Origin: Clostridium sp. AM22-11AC
Lineage (GTDB): Bacteria > Bacillota > Clostridia > Lachnospirales > Lachnospiraceae
Assembly: GCF_003473545.1 (NCBI RefSeq)
Contig: NZ_QUCM01000001.1
Coordinates: forward strand, 1 to 64,000
Direction of reading: 5' to 3'
DNA length: 64,000 nucleotides
Shown here: positions 1 through 8,557 of the stretch, piece after piece
Layout: the number at the start of each line of letters is the position of its first letter
Numbering within the stretch: position 1 is the stretch's first letter
Notes under the pieces: model-generated
The model's input: the letters and a program-made list of their open reading frames with translations, nothing else
The model's database searches: none
Told to the model about the DNA's origin: nothing
Translations under genes and position numbers: made by a program

Positions 1-120
1 ATGACCATGGACGAATACAAAGATTTAAGAAATGACATTGGCCTGGATGAAAATTCCAAAGTACTGCTCTTCTCTACAGAGGGCGATACCGATCCTGATC
101 GTTACAAGAACATTGTATGA
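1..120 (+). CDS. dpaL: diaminopropionate ammonia-lyase, C-terminal end (partial)
   Basis: The frame is open from base 1 and ends with TGA at 118-120, giving the last 39 residues. The tail contains LLFSTEGDTDP followed by YKNIV, the conserved C-terminus of 2,3-diaminopropionate ammonia-lyase (YgeX/DpaL), a PLP enzyme that converts diaminopropionate to pyruvate and ammonia. The in-frame ATG at base 1 is internal to the protein. The start and the catalytic lysine lie outside the window. In clostridia this gene often sits near selenium/molybdenum purine-degradation genes, which fits the island further on, but this is context only. Confidence 0.8.
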   Translation: MTMDEYKDLRNDIGLDENSKVLLFSTEGDTDPDRYKNIV

Positions 121-176
121 AAAGGCCTTGATAAATAATTACAAAACAGGAAATACATGTTTAAAACATAACCACT

Positions 177-226
177 AAAAGAGATCCTTCTATGATATGT
201 TCGATATCTATAGAAAGGATCTCTTT
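177..226 (+). terminator. terminator-like hairpin after dpaL
   Basis: AAAGAGATCCTTCTA (178-192) pairs with TAGAAAGGATCTCTTT (211-226) with one bulged base and an 18-nt loop. It lies about 60 bases after the dpaL stop. The uridine tract is short, so termination is inferred. Confidence 0.6.
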
Positions 227-274
227 AATATCATAAATACTCATAAACAAAAGAAACTTTTATTTTTCCATCTC

Positions 275-303
275 TTGTACACAATATCCCCTTATGCTAT
301 ACT
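275..303 (+). promoter_or_regulatory. sigma-A type promoter for the MATE gene
   Basis: TTGTAC (275-280) and TATACT (298-303) are separated by exactly 17 bases. Transcription would start near 310, giving a leader of about 95 nt before the ATG at 405. Confidence 0.75.
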
Positions 304-316
304 GAAGCTAGTGCTG

Positions 317-352
317 ATAACACAGAAAACTCTGTGTTATGGGTCTTTTTTT
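317..352 (+). terminator. attenuator-like terminator in the MATE leader
   Basis: ATAACACAGA (317-326) and TCTGTGTTAT (331-340) form a perfect 10-bp stem with an AAAC loop, followed by GGGTC and seven T. It lies between the promoter at 275-303 and the gene it serves, so it should stop most transcripts unless something prevents it. This is the arrangement of attenuated drug-efflux leaders; the signal is unknown. Confidence 0.65.
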
Positions 353-404
353 ATCTTTATAAAATTTCATATATAAAATTATTTTTACGAATGGAGAAGT
401 TTTT

Positions 405-1760
405 ATGAAACAGCCATCTAAAGATCTGACTCAGGGATCCCTTTGGAAGAACATTTTTGTTTTCAGCATACCGCTGATGCTTTCCAATGTCCTCCAGGTT
501 CTTTTTAATATGTCGGATATCGCCGTTGTAGGACGTTTTGCGGGGCCGTTAGCTTTGGGGTCCGTTGGTTCCACTGCGATCCTGGTAACGATGTTTACAG
601 GCTTTCTCATTGGTCTGGCGGGTGGTATCAATGTACTTACCGCCCTCTATCTTGGCGCCGGGAAAAAGCAGGCTCTTTCCCATACGGTCCACTCTGCTCT
701 TATCGTCAGTATCTGCAGCGGTCTGGCCCTGTTATTATTCGGTATCTGCTTTGCAAGACCTGTCCTTGAGATCTTACATACAAAGGAAGAACTGATCGAC
801 GGCTCTGTGCTGTATCTTCGCATTTACTTCCTTGGAATGCCTGCCCTGGCTGTTTATAACTGCGGTAATGCTATTTTCAGCGCAGACGGTGATACAGCAA
901 GGCCGGTACGCTATCTGCTCCTTGCAGGCGTTTTAAACGTGATCATGAACCTGTTCTTCGTCGTCATCTGCAAGATGGATGTAGCCGGTGTTGCAACTGC
1001 CAGTGCCATATCCCAGTATGTATCTGCCGGACTGATCTTACGGGATCTGTTCTGTATCAATACAGATTACAGACTGCATTTATCAAAGCTCCGTCCGGAC
1101 CCGTCAAAGACCATCGACATCTTAAAGATCGGTATTCCTTCCGGTCTGCAGAATGCTATTTTCGCCCTTGCAAACCTGTTTGTACAGGTAGGTGTCAATT
1201 CCTTCAGCGCCACTATGGTTGCAGGAAATTCTGCGGCTGCAAACTCCGACGGCCTGATCTATGACGTAATGGCAGCTATCTATACCGCATGCGCCAGCTT
1301 TATGAGCCAGAACCTGGGTGCCGGAAAACGTGACCGGGTATTAAAGAGCTATCTGATCAGCCTGCTGTATTCTTTCGGCATCGGAGGTGCTATGGGACTG
1401 CTCTTAGTTATCTTCGGAAAACAGTTCTTATCTCTGTTTACAGCTGATCCTGAAGTCATTACTGCCGGTCTTAAGCGCCTTACCATCATGGGCTTTTCCT
1501 ATGGTGTTTCTGCTTTTATGGACTGCACCATTGCCGCTTCCAGAGCCCTTGGAAAGAGTCTGGTTCCCATGTTCATCGTGATCATGGGTTCCTGTGTATT
1601 CCGTGTTGTATGGGTCTACACTGTATTTGCCTACTTTAAGACGATCCCGTCTTTGTATCTGCTTTATGTTTTCTCCTGGACCATTACAGCCATTACAGAG
1701 ATCATTTACTTCCTGCATGTATACAGAGGGATATTCCCCAAGGCGAACGCTGTGGCCTGA
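405..1760 (+). CDS. MATE family efflux transporter
   Basis: 451 residues, the usual MATE length, with about 12 hydrophobic segments in two homologous halves. The N-terminal SIPLMLSNVLQVLFNMSDIAVVGRFAGPLALGSVG is typical of NorM/DinF-type pumps and is split here only by its own helix boundaries. Such proteins exchange Na+ or H+ for cationic drugs or metabolites across the cytoplasmic membrane. The start is supported by GGAGAAG about 6 bases upstream. It is a single gene with its own promoter and an attenuator-like hairpin in the leader, suggesting substrate-induced expression. The substrate cannot be named from sequence. Confidence 0.88.
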   Translation: MKQPSKDLTQGSLWKNIFVFSIPLMLSNVLQVLFNMSDIAVVGRFAGPLALGSVGSTAILVTMFTGFLIGLAGGINVLTALYLGAGKKQALSHTVHSALIVSICSGLALLLFGICFARPVLEILHTKEELIDGSVLYLRIYFLGMPALAVYNCGNAIFSADGDTARPVRYLLLAGVLNVIMNLFFVVICKMDVAGVATASAISQYVSAGLILRDLFCINTDYRLHLSKLRPDPSKTIDILKIGIPSGLQNAIFALANLFVQVGVNSFSATMVAGNSAAANSDGLIYDVMAAIYTACASFMSQNLGAGKRDRVLKSYLISLLYSFGIGGAMGLLLVIFGKQFLSLFTADPEVITAGLKRLTIMGFSYGVSAFMDCTIAASRALGKSLVPMFIVIMGSCVFRVVWVYTVFAYFKTIPSLYLLYVFSWTITAITEIIYFLHVYRGIFPKANAVA

Positions 1761-1910
1761 TCTGATCACATCAGATTCGCTTCAAAACATTGTATTTATC
1801 CCAAAAATCTTCAAATACTGTCTGCTGCCAGTTCTGTTGGATGCAGGCGGTATTTCTTTACTTTGAACCTGCTACCGGCAGCTTCCTTCAGATGCATAAA
1901 ATGCATGGCA

Positions 1911-1953
1911 ACAAAAAAACACCAGGAACAACTTTTCAGTCATTCCCGGTGCT
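1911..1953 (-). terminator. rho-independent terminator of infC-rpmI-rplT
   Basis: On the minus strand CACCGGGAATGACT (1951 downward) pairs with AGTTGTTCCTGGTG around a GAAA loop, followed by seven T (1919-1913). It sits about 30 bases after the rplT stop. Confidence 0.85.
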
Positions 1954-1978
1954 TACTATTTATAATAATTCTGACAGA

Positions 1979-2335
1979 TTAAGCAAGTTTGCTCTTTGCC
2001 AGTTCTGCTAACTTAGCAAAACCTTCTGCATCGTTGATAGCCATATCGGACAGAACCTTACGGTTTAAATCAACCTCAGCCAGCTTTAAGCCGTACATGA
2101 ACTTGCTGTAGGACAGACCATTGATACGAGCTGCTGCGTTGATACGAGCGATCCACAGCTGTCTGAACTGTCTCTTTCTCTCTTTTCTGCCTGCGTAGGA
2201 GCTGGTCAGTGCGCGCATAACGGACTGCTTAGCAACTCTGTACTGCTTAGAACGAGCGCCTCTGTAGCCCTTAGCCATCTTCAGGATTCTATTGTGCTTC
2301 TTCTTTGCGTTTAAACCGCCTTTAATTCTTGCCAT
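1979..2335 (-). CDS. rplT: 50S ribosomal protein L20
   Basis: 118 residues, full family length, starting [16 protein letters not shown] and rich in Lys/Arg as expected for L20. L20 binds 23S rRNA early in large-subunit assembly; in Firmicutes it also represses its own operon by binding the leader mRNA. It is last in the infC-rpmI-rplT operon, 29 bases after rpmI, with AGGAGG before the ATG. A terminator follows at 1911-1953. Confidence 0.98.
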   Translation of the reverse strand: MARIKGGLNAKKKHNRILKMAKGYRGARSKQYRVAKQSVMRALTSSYAGRKERKRQFRQLWIARINAAARINGLSYSKFMYGLKLAEVDLNRKVLSDMAINDAEGFAKLAELAKSKLA

Positions 2336-2364
2336 CGGTAATTCCTCCTTCTACAATCTAAAAC

Positions 2365-2562
2365 TTACAGATATGGTAAAATCTTCTTCATTGCCTTTAC
2401 GTTAGTAGCATCGGTAACGATATCTTTTCTAAGATTTCTCTTTCTCTTAGTAGACTTCTTAGTTAAGATGTGAGACTTGTAAGCTTTATTGCGGACTAAC
2501 TTACCGGTTCCTGTCTTTTTAAAGCGCTTTGCTGCAGCTCTGCTGGTTTTTAACTTTGGCAT
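2365..2562 (-). CDS. rpmI: 50S ribosomal protein L35
   Basis: 65 residues, full length, beginning [20 protein letters not shown], the standard L35 signature with the basic C-terminal half. It is the middle gene of the infC operon, with AGGAGG upstream of the ATG and 29-base gaps on both sides, so it is cotranscribed and presumably controlled with rplT. Confidence 0.98.
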   Translation of the reverse strand: MPKLKTSRAAAKRFKKTGTGKLVRNKAYKSHILTKKSTKRKRNLRKDIVTDATNVKAMKKILPYL

Positions 2563-2591
2563 TGTAAATTTCCTCCTTAAAACTTTCTATT

Positions 2592-3098
2592 TTAACGTTT
2601 TGCAGTTAAAAACATAACCATGCTTCTTCCTTCCACCTTTGAGGGCTTATCTACTACTGCGATATCAGCCAGACTCTCAGCGAAATCGTCCAGAATGTAT
2701 TTTGACTTGGACATATGTGCCATTTCACGACCGCGGAAACGAAGAGTAACTTTTACTTTGTCTCCCTTTTCCAGGAACTTTCTGGCAGCTCCTACTTTTG
2801 TGTTCAGGTCGTTAGTATCAATATTCGGGGACAAACGAACTTCTTTTACATCAATTACTTTCTGTTTCTTGCGGGCTTCTTTTTCCTTACGAGCCAGCTC
2901 GTAACGGTATTTTCCGTAATCGATGATCTTACATACCGGTGGTTTAGCAGTTGGTGCGATCTTTACCAGATCCAGTTCTGCTTCCTGTGCCAGCTTGAAA
3001 GCGTCTCTTGCAGACATAATTCCTAACTGTTCACCATTTTCACCGATCAATCTTACTTCTCTGTCTCTGATCTGTTCGTTAATCATTAATTCGCTAAT
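2592..3098 (-). CDS. infC: translation initiation factor IF-3
   Basis: IF-3 prevents premature joining of subunits and checks the initiator tRNA/start codon on the 30S subunit. The core (INEQIRDREVRLIGENGEQLG, then the C-terminal domain ending FLTAKR) is full length. I place the start at ATT (3098-3096), giving I/M-S-E-L-M-I-N-E, 168 residues. The only good Shine-Dalgarno, GGAGGTG (3112-3106), is 7 bases from that ATT but 19 bases from the first ATG at 3086. A rare AUU start is the known autoregulation device of infC: IF-3 rejects it when IF-3 is abundant. The ATG at 3086 remains the alternative start (164 residues). Confidence 0.93.
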   Translation of the reverse strand: MSELMINEQIRDREVRLIGENGEQLGIMSARDAFKLAQEAELDLVKIAPTAKPPVCKIIDYGKYRYELARKEKEARKKQKVIDVKEVRLSPNIDTNDLNTKVGAARKFLEKGDKVKVTLRFRGREMAHMSKSKYILDDFAESLADIAVVDKPSKVEGRSMVMFLTAKR

Positions 3099-3341
3099 AG
3101 TTGTACACCTCCATAGTCATGTTTTTGAATGAAGAGCAAAAATAAAGCGGATAGCCAGTGCCATCCGCAAAAATACATAATCTTTCACTGAAACCTTTAT
3201 CTGTCTCTCAATACGATACCAGATAAAAATCAAACCAAAACATTCAGTTTTCAGTCAGTGTCTGAAATATGAACCCGGGTCACTTGCTCGTGCCAGGGTG
3301 AGGCGGATATACCTGCTTTCCTGTCAGTCGTTCTCACAACT
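3099..3341 (-). promoter_or_regulatory. L20/infC-type leader with terminator-antiterminator
   Basis: About 240 nt separate the promoter (3348-3376) from the infC start. Near the end GCGGAT (3168-3163) pairs with ATCCGC (3152-3147), followed by TTTATTTTT, a terminator. The upstream segment ATCCGC (3308-3303) is also complementary to the GCGGAT arm, so the two pairings exclude one another. This layout matches the known Firmicute infC-rpmI-rplT leaders in which L20 binding causes premature termination. The assignment rests on position and folding, not on a family search. Confidence 0.7.
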
Positions 3342-3347
3342 TTTATT

Positions 3348-3376
3348 ACTATACTCTATTTTATTTTCTTTGTCAA
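3348..3376 (-). promoter_or_regulatory. promoter of infC-rpmI-rplT
   Basis: On the minus strand TTGACA (3376-3371) and TATAGT (3353-3348) are 17 bases apart, close to the sigma-A consensus. Confidence 0.85.
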
Positions 3377-3403
3377 TAGGTTTTTTATTTATTTTTTTCT
3401 CCG

Positions 3404-3718
3404 TTATCCCTGCTCAAAAGTACCGCAGCAGGTCTCTCCGCAGTCACAGGCGCCTTCTCCACGGATATCGATCTTTCCTGCACAGCAGCAGTGATCTTCA
3501 TTATATCTGCAGCTGTCCGCATCACAAACCACATCCAGTTTGGACTCAGGCGTTTTAAAAAGATTTTTAAAGACTCCGCCTGTGTTTTCAGAAAAACTTG
3601 CGCAGCAGGTATCATCTGCACAGCGTGCATAAGCCCCGTCTACTGTAATAGAACTCTTACAGCAGCACCCTTCCGCATAGTGTACACAGTTTTTTGCGCT
3701 ACATTCCAGTTTCGTCAT
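3404..3718 (-). CDS. DUF1540 domain-containing protein (two Cys-rich modules)
   Basis: 104 residues with two copies of a Cys-rich module: residues ~4-42 (CSAKNCVHYAEGCCCK...CADDTCCASF) and ~65-101 (CDADSCRYNEDHCCC...CDCGETCCGTF). The spacing matches DUF1540, a small presumed metal-binding family common in clostridia with no established role. AGGAGG precedes the ATG. It appears to stand alone between the infC promoter and the glycosidase-like gene. Confidence 0.85.
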   Translation of the reverse strand: MTKLECSAKNCVHYAEGCCCKSSITVDGAYARCADDTCCASFSENTGGVFKNLFKTPESKLDVVCDADSCRYNEDHCCCAGKIDIRGEGACDCGETCCGTFEQG

Positions 3719-3818
3719 AATCTGGTCCCTCCTGATCTTTCATTCAAACATTTCTTAGGTTTAAAGGTTACCAGACTATTATGTTCCGAAACTCTTTTTT
3801 TATTCTAAGCGCGCTTTT

Positions 3819-5456
3819 TTAACGGACTTTTGCGTTCATGGCACGTACTGCCTGGATACAGGAGCTTTCTGTTCCGTCCATATGGTACATGTCCCCCTGC
3901 GTAATGCCAGTATACACTTTTACATCATCTATGTATACTGTTCCTGTTCCCTGGGCTGAAATGACCAGTTCTCCTGCAGATGCAGTACCAAAGTTAAGGG
4001 TCACGGTCTGCGGACTGCCTGCAGATACAGTCTGCTTCTGTCCTCCTGCCTGCACCATGACCCGGCAGTTTCCTTCTCCTTCCAGCAGAAAACTTACATA
4101 CAGGTTATTTTCTTCCATTCCTGCAGAGCGGTTGTGGATATCCTGGCTGATCCATCCGGAAACCGGAAGTACTGCCATCCTGCTTCCATTGTGCTCTTCT
4201 ACTTTGCTCCCGCCGGAAAATTTCCAGCCCTGCTGTGCAAGGGCAAACTGGGAATTATACACTTTATTATCCCCGTAATCCCTGTAGGTCCAGATCCCGT
4301 ATCCAAGTGTCTTTGCCTTAAACAGCTCTGCCATTCCATCCAGATAAGCCGCTTTCTCCGTTTCCAAAAGCTGGGCATTATGTTCAAAACCAGGTGTATT
4401 ATCTGTAAATAAGAACTGGTCAATGTAGATCTTTTTCTGCTGGCTGCTCTGGAATAACCGGTCAAAATAAGAAGCTGCATTGGAAAGAGCCTGGGCTGCT
4501 GTTACTTTTTCCCCATTATTTTCAAATCCCATGGGAACGCTGAACATGGCACTGGCAAAGCCGGATGAGCCACAGGAAAAAGTAGCATCATGAGGAGCAC
4601 CTTCTAATGTCCCGTCCAGCCGCCTTACCGGATCCACATCCAGACGCACTTCCATGGAAAGGTCCGGAAATACAGTCTGGGTCTCTGCAAGGATATCATT
4701 TAAAAAATGGTCATAAAACTGGAAAAACAATTTTCTTGCATAAGACTCTTTTGCCGGCAGATAGATTTCCCCATAAGAGTCAAAGGTATCCCTGTAGATC
4801 TCTCCTAATTCTTCTAATGTATAATGTTCTTTTACATACTGGGTATAGCCGCACTGTGCTGCCATTTTCCGTCCTGTGATCCCGCTTCCATAAAGGGTAC
4901 TGCCATTTTCCGCAAAATTCCAGAAATCTTCCCAGGTAATAAAACCGCCGCTGAAATTGTCATAAGCAGACGCCTTTTCATACAACCGTTTTGCATAGTG
5001 AAGCCATGCTTTCTTTGTTTCACTGTCATAAAGCAGCTTTTCATAACGAGCCAGTACATTTTCACTGCTGTAATAGTCCCAGGTATATCCCACTCTTAAC
5101 ATGACCTTCAGATCCTGGGCTTTTGCCGCCTTCATTACCCGGTCAAACTTCTCCCATGCGTAGTCATTATAGTGTTCCGGCGCCATAGATGGCTGAAATT
5201 CCCTCCACGGTACTACAAGAATAATGCTGTTAAACCCATCTTCCCGGATCTGTTTTAACTCCTCATCCATATGGCTGCTTTCACTGTTCCAGAAATTGAT
5301 CACCCAGTCATCCGAGTAATAGGTTGCAGACTTTAAATAACCATTTTCATGGTTCCCATGATCAGATGCTTTCGTAAATCCGGTACAGAACAAAAAAGCA
5401 GACGCTGCTGCTATAAGAACAGCGCCTGTTGTAACCCTTCGCAAATTTATCTTCAT
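3819..5456 (-). CDS. exported glycoside hydrolase-like TIM-barrel protein
   Basis: 545 residues with an N-terminal hydrophobic signal segment (residues ~8-28, AVLIAAASAFLFCTG). Residues ~40-400 resemble clan-A glycosidase barrels: EFQPSMAPEHYNDYAW, then LKVMLRVGYTWDYY, GGFITWEDFWNF (a candidate acid/base Glu) and IYIDQFLFTDNTPG at a position expected for a late strand. Residues ~410-530 look like a beta-sandwich carbohydrate-binding module. Its start codon overlaps the stop of the upstream MATE gene (ATGA), so the two are translationally coupled. I cannot assign a GH family; the second catalytic carboxylate is not obvious. Confidence 0.55.
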   Translation of the reverse strand: MKINLRRVTTGAVLIAAASAFLFCTGFTKASDHGNHENGYLKSATYYSDDWVINFWNSESSHMDEELKQIREDGFNSIILVVPWREFQPSMAPEHYNDYAWEKFDRVMKAAKAQDLKVMLRVGYTWDYYSSENVLARYEKLLYDSETKKAWLHYAKRLYEKASAYDNFSGGFITWEDFWNFAENGSTLYGSGITGRKMAAQCGYTQYVKEHYTLEELGEIYRDTFDSYGEIYLPAKESYARKLFFQFYDHFLNDILAETQTVFPDLSMEVRLDVDPVRRLDGTLEGAPHDATFSCGSSGFASAMFSVPMGFENNGEKVTAAQALSNAASYFDRLFQSSQQKKIYIDQFLFTDNTPGFEHNAQLLETEKAAYLDGMAELFKAKTLGYGIWTYRDYGDNKVYNSQFALAQQGWKFSGGSKVEEHNGSRMAVLPVSGWISQDIHNRSAGMEENNLYVSFLLEGEGNCRVMVQAGGQKQTVSAGSPQTVTLNFGTASAGELVISAQGTGTVYIDDVKVYTGITQGDMYHMDGTESSCIQAVRAMNAKVR

Positions 5457-6874
5457 TTGTTTTTATCCCTTTCCCCTTTTGTAAGTTCCGGCCATACGGT
5501 GCAGAGCATGGTCACAAAGCATGCCGTTCCGCCGATAAAGTTGGACACCGGTTCTGCCATAAGAATGCCGTCCGTTCCCATATGAAACATGCTGGGTAAA
5601 ATAATGATCAGCGGTATTACAATGATCACTTTACGGAAAATAGAGAAGAATACCGCATTTTTCGCTTTTCCAAGACCAACAAAGATGGCCTGTCCTGCAA
5701 ACTGAAACGCCATCATGAAAAAGCCGAAGAAATAAATACGCATAGCCGGAATTCCCGCTTCCACCAGATCCCCGGTACGGTTGAAGATACGGATGAAAAA
5801 CTCCGGAAATGCATGGACCAGAGACCACACTCCTAATGTATACAAAACAGAAACAGCAGATACAAACACAATTGCTTTTTTCACACGGCCGTATTCTTTT
5901 GCACCGTAATTATATCCCATCACAGGCTGGGAGCTGTGGGTAATGCCCTGGACCGGCATGGAAATGACTTCACGGACTGTATTAATGACCGTCATAATAC
6001 CTACATATAAATCACCGCCTGTTTTCTGGAGCATGGCATTATACATGACCTGGACAGAACTGTTGGTAATGGACATGGTAAAGCCGCTCATTCCAAGGCC
6101 AATGATACGCAGGACCCTGGATCTTTTCAGTTTCATACAGTTCTTTTTCAGCTTTAAAATAGCCTTTGGACCTGTAAGGAATTTTAAGATCCAGATGGCG
6201 GAGATCAGCTGGGATAAGATCGTTGCCAGCGCTGCCCCACGCACACCCATGTGAAAGAAAAAGATAAAAACAGGATCCAGGATAATATTTGCAACTGCTC
6301 CCAATAATACAGTCATCATTCCAATGGTGCCAAAACCCTGGGAATTGATAAAGCTGTTCATTCCAAGGCCGGTCATAACAAAGATATTTCCCATCAGATA
6401 AATGGTGATGTAGGAGTCCGCATATCCGATGGTTGCGTCACTGGCGCCAAATAAATACAACATAGGCCGTTTAAATACAAGTCCCACCACAGTCAGGATA
6501 ACTCCTACAACAACCATCATAGCAAAGGAATTTCCCATAATGGCTTCTGCCTCTTCATTGTTTCCCCGTCCTCTTTCAATGGAACACAATGGGGCACCGC
6601 CCATTCCAAACAGGTTTGCAAAGGCGATCACAATGGATATGATGGGCAGACACAGTCCAAGACCTGTCAAAGATATGGTCGCCTCATCTTTTAACTGGCC
6701 GATATAAAGCCGGTCTACAATGTTGTAGAGCACATTGATCAGCTGTGCCAATGTCATAGGCACTGCCAGTTTTAATATGTTTACAACAATGCTTCCCTGG
6801 GCGAAGTTATTCTTCTGTTGTTTTTCCCCTGCCTCTTCTTTTACTTCCTCTTTTACATTTTCTTTCTGTTTCAT
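5453..6874 (-). CDS. MATE family transporter
   Basis: 473 residues, with a charged Lys/Glu-rich cytoplasmic head (residues 1-20) and then about 12 membrane segments (GSIVVNILKLAVPMTLAQLI onward) of the MATE/DinF type. LYNIVDRLYIGQL and the second-half repeat FRKVIIVIPLIIILP support the family. It is the first gene of a two-gene unit and overlaps the exported glycosidase-like gene by 4 bases. That coupling hints that pump and enzyme share a substrate, perhaps a glycosylated compound or lipid-linked glycan; this is inference. Confidence 0.85.
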   Translation of the reverse strand: MKQKENVKEEVKEEAGEKQQKNNFAQGSIVVNILKLAVPMTLAQLINVLYNIVDRLYIGQLKDEATISLTGLGLCLPIISIVIAFANLFGMGGAPLCSIERGRGNNEEAEAIMGNSFAMMVVVGVILTVVGLVFKRPMLYLFGASDATIGYADSYITIYLMGNIFVMTGLGMNSFINSQGFGTIGMMTVLLGAVANIILDPVFIFFFHMGVRGAALATILSQLISAIWILKFLTGPKAILKLKKNCMKLKRSRVLRIIGLGMSGFTMSITNSSVQVMYNAMLQKTGGDLYVGIMTVINTVREVISMPVQGITHSSQPVMGYNYGAKEYGRVKKAIVFVSAVSVLYTLGVWSLVHAFPEFFIRIFNRTGDLVEAGIPAMRIYFFGFFMMAFQFAGQAIFVGLGKAKNAVFFSIFRKVIIVIPLIIILPSMFHMGTDGILMAEPVSNFIGGTACFVTMLCTVWPELTKGERDKNK

Positions 6875-6927
6875 TTTTCTTCCCTTGTGCTTTTAAAACA
6901 ATTCTGCTGTCTTTAATATCTGAAAGA

Positions 6928-7548
6928 TCACGTATTTTCCAGTTCCAGGCGCAATGCAGTCAGATCTGCCGGCTGGTCAATATCTTTTAATTCTCTTTCA
7001 TCCACTTCCATCATCCATATTTCCTGTGGATATTTCTGCATGATCTGGCGTCCGCCCTGATCTCCTTCCAAAGCAAGAAGCTCTTTTTTGTAGCGTCTAC
7101 GGAATATATTAGGGCTGCCTCTGTGTCCCTTTGCACACACACAGCCGATCCCTTTTTTGCTTTTCATAAACTCACTGACAAACCTGGCTATGGTCTCTCC
7201 TGCCATACAGGGCTGGTCTGCCACAAAATACAGATATGCATCTGCATTATCCCAGGCAACCTCTGTGCCAAGTTTAATAGAAGCTGTAATTCCCTGGTCG
7301 CTGTCCTCATTAAAAAAGCGCTCTGCTTCCGGAACCTGCTCCACAGATCCGGACAGTACCCGTTCATACTGGCTGATGAGGATCAGCTGACAGTTGATCT
7401 TTTCCGTTTTTTCTAACAATTTCGCTGCCTTTTGCAAGCTTAAAAGCCCGTGAAGATACAACGGCTCGCCTCTGAATTCTGTGATCAGTTTGTTGGTCCC
7501 ATAACGCTTTCCAAATCCGGAAGCCATATAGATCATTGATACCTTCAT
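6928..7548 (-). CDS. mocA: MocA-type molybdenum cofactor nucleotidyltransferase
   Basis: 206 residues. The N-terminus MIYMASGFGKRYGTNKLITEF is the nucleotide-binding loop of the MobA/MocA family (normally LAAGxSxRMGxxK). FVADQPCMAGETIARF holds the metal-binding Asp of these enzymes and KGHRGSPNIFRR follows as in MocA. MocA transfers CMP from CTP to molybdopterin, giving the cofactor form used by molybdenum hydroxylases. It lies 40 bases after yqeC on the same strand, and this pair is a known part of the selenium-dependent molybdenum hydroxylase system. CTP specificity is inferred from context. Confidence 0.8.
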   Translation of the reverse strand: MKVSMIYMASGFGKRYGTNKLITEFRGEPLYLHGLLSLQKAAKLLEKTEKINCQLILISQYERVLSGSVEQVPEAERFFNEDSDQGITASIKLGTEVAWDNADAYLYFVADQPCMAGETIARFVSEFMKSKKGIGCVCAKGHRGSPNIFRRRYKKELLALEGDQGGRQIMQKYPQEIWMMEVDERELKDIDQPADLTALRLELENT

Positions 7549-7587
7549 TGTACTTACCTCTTTTATCTTTTTATACAGTACATCCCC

Positions 7588-8391
7588 CTAAAACAGGTTA
7601 AATGACGTTTCCTTCCACAGTTCTCCTGTTAATATTCCCCGTTCTTCCTCCATTCTTTCCAGAATGTTTTTTCCATTTTCTTCCAGTTTCATGGTATCTG
7701 CCTGGTTAAAGACCGGGATCACCTGACTGTAAGGAAATTGTTGTCTCAATGGCTCTAAATACCCCTTTTTCATTAAAAGAGACATTTTCTCCTCTGTCAT
7801 GATCCATTTTCCATCTTTTTGATCCTCTGGTATTTTTAAAAGCTGTTCTGACGGCTGCATCCTGAAACAGCAGTCGGCTGCCTGTTTTCCCAAAGCTCCA
7901 AGACCATAGATACAAAGGATCTGATCGGAATTTTCAGGGATCACCGGTTCTTTTGGTCCAGGCACTTTCACCGGAAGCCGTTTGGAACCATCTGCCTCCA
8001 CTAAGATCACATCTGCCAGTTTTCCTGCTTTTTCATAAAACTCCCAGTCCCGGAAAGCGATCTTTCCCTCTTTGGCAGGACATCCTGCAACTGCTATCCC
8101 TTCTTTTTCCAGCATTTTTTCTACTTGTCCCAGATCCGGTTCCAATACTCCAAAATATTCCGGAACTGCCATATGGGTCGTAGTCATTACCAGCACACGG
8201 CATCCTTTTTCTCTGCCTTCCCAGGCCAGACGGCGTATATAAGAGGTTTTTCCCCCGCCTCCCACAAAAGAAAGAACAGGGGAATGGTCTGCCTGACCCG
8301 GATCTTTTTTTAACCGATCGTCTATAAAAAGCGCGGACCACAACGTATCCGTCTGTGTCCATTTTCCCTGTGTTTTTACAGAAATCTTCAA
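7588..8391 (-). CDS. yqeC: selenium-dependent hydroxylase accessory protein YqeC
   Basis: The protein has a P-loop SFVGGGGKTSYIRRLAWE near residue 40, then VMTTTHMA, VILVEADGSKRLPVKVPGPKEPVIP and GALGKQAADCCFR, all typical of YqeC, a P-loop protein found with selenium-dependent molybdenum hydroxylases (exact reaction unknown). I choose the TTG start at 8391-8389 (267 residues). GGGGGAA lies 5 bases upstream and a good promoter (8423-8451) lies just before it. The longer open frame to 8544 runs through that promoter and through a terminator, so it is not coding. It precedes mocA. Confidence 0.85.
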   Translation of the reverse strand: MKISVKTQGKWTQTDTLWSALFIDDRLKKDPGQADHSPVLSFVGGGGKTSYIRRLAWEGREKGCRVLVMTTTHMAVPEYFGVLEPDLGQVEKMLEKEGIAVAGCPAKEGKIAFRDWEFYEKAGKLADVILVEADGSKRLPVKVPGPKEPVIPENSDQILCIYGLGALGKQAADCCFRMQPSEQLLKIPEDQKDGKWIMTEEKMSLLMKKGYLEPLRQQFPYSQVIPVFNQADTMKLEENGKNILERMEEERGILTGELWKETSFNLF

Positions 8392-8422
8392 ATAAATTCC
8401 CCCAAAATTTGTCTTTGGAGTA

Positions 8423-8451
8423 ATTTTACCATAAATTCTTAATACCGTAAA
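8423..8451 (-). promoter_or_regulatory. promoter of yqeC-mocA
   Basis: On the minus strand TTTACG (8451-8446) and TAAAAT (8428-8423) are 17 bases apart, about 30 bases before the TTG start of yqeC. Confidence 0.6.
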
Positions 8452-8485
8452 GAAAACAGCTGTGTACAAATATAAAACAAATACA

Positions 8486-8532
8486 AAAAGACCTGAAACA
8501 GCGTCTGTTGATCCAGACTGTTTCAGGTCTTT
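8486..8532 (-). terminator. terminator of the 24-aa peptide gene
   Basis: AAAGACCTGAAACAG on the minus strand (8532 downward) pairs with CTGTTTCAGGTCTTT (to 8488), a 14-15 bp stem followed by TTTTTG. It begins about 25 bases after the stop of the small gene at 8558-8632 and insulates it from yqeC. Confidence 0.85.
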
Positions 8533-8557
8533 GCTGGTTTTCAATTTTTATCTGTTA

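Noticed and set aside
8392..8544. N-terminal extension of yqeC by about 51 codons
   Set aside because: It would run through a promoter, a ribosome site and a strong terminator of the small upstream gene; the TTG at 8391 has a GGGGGAA site.
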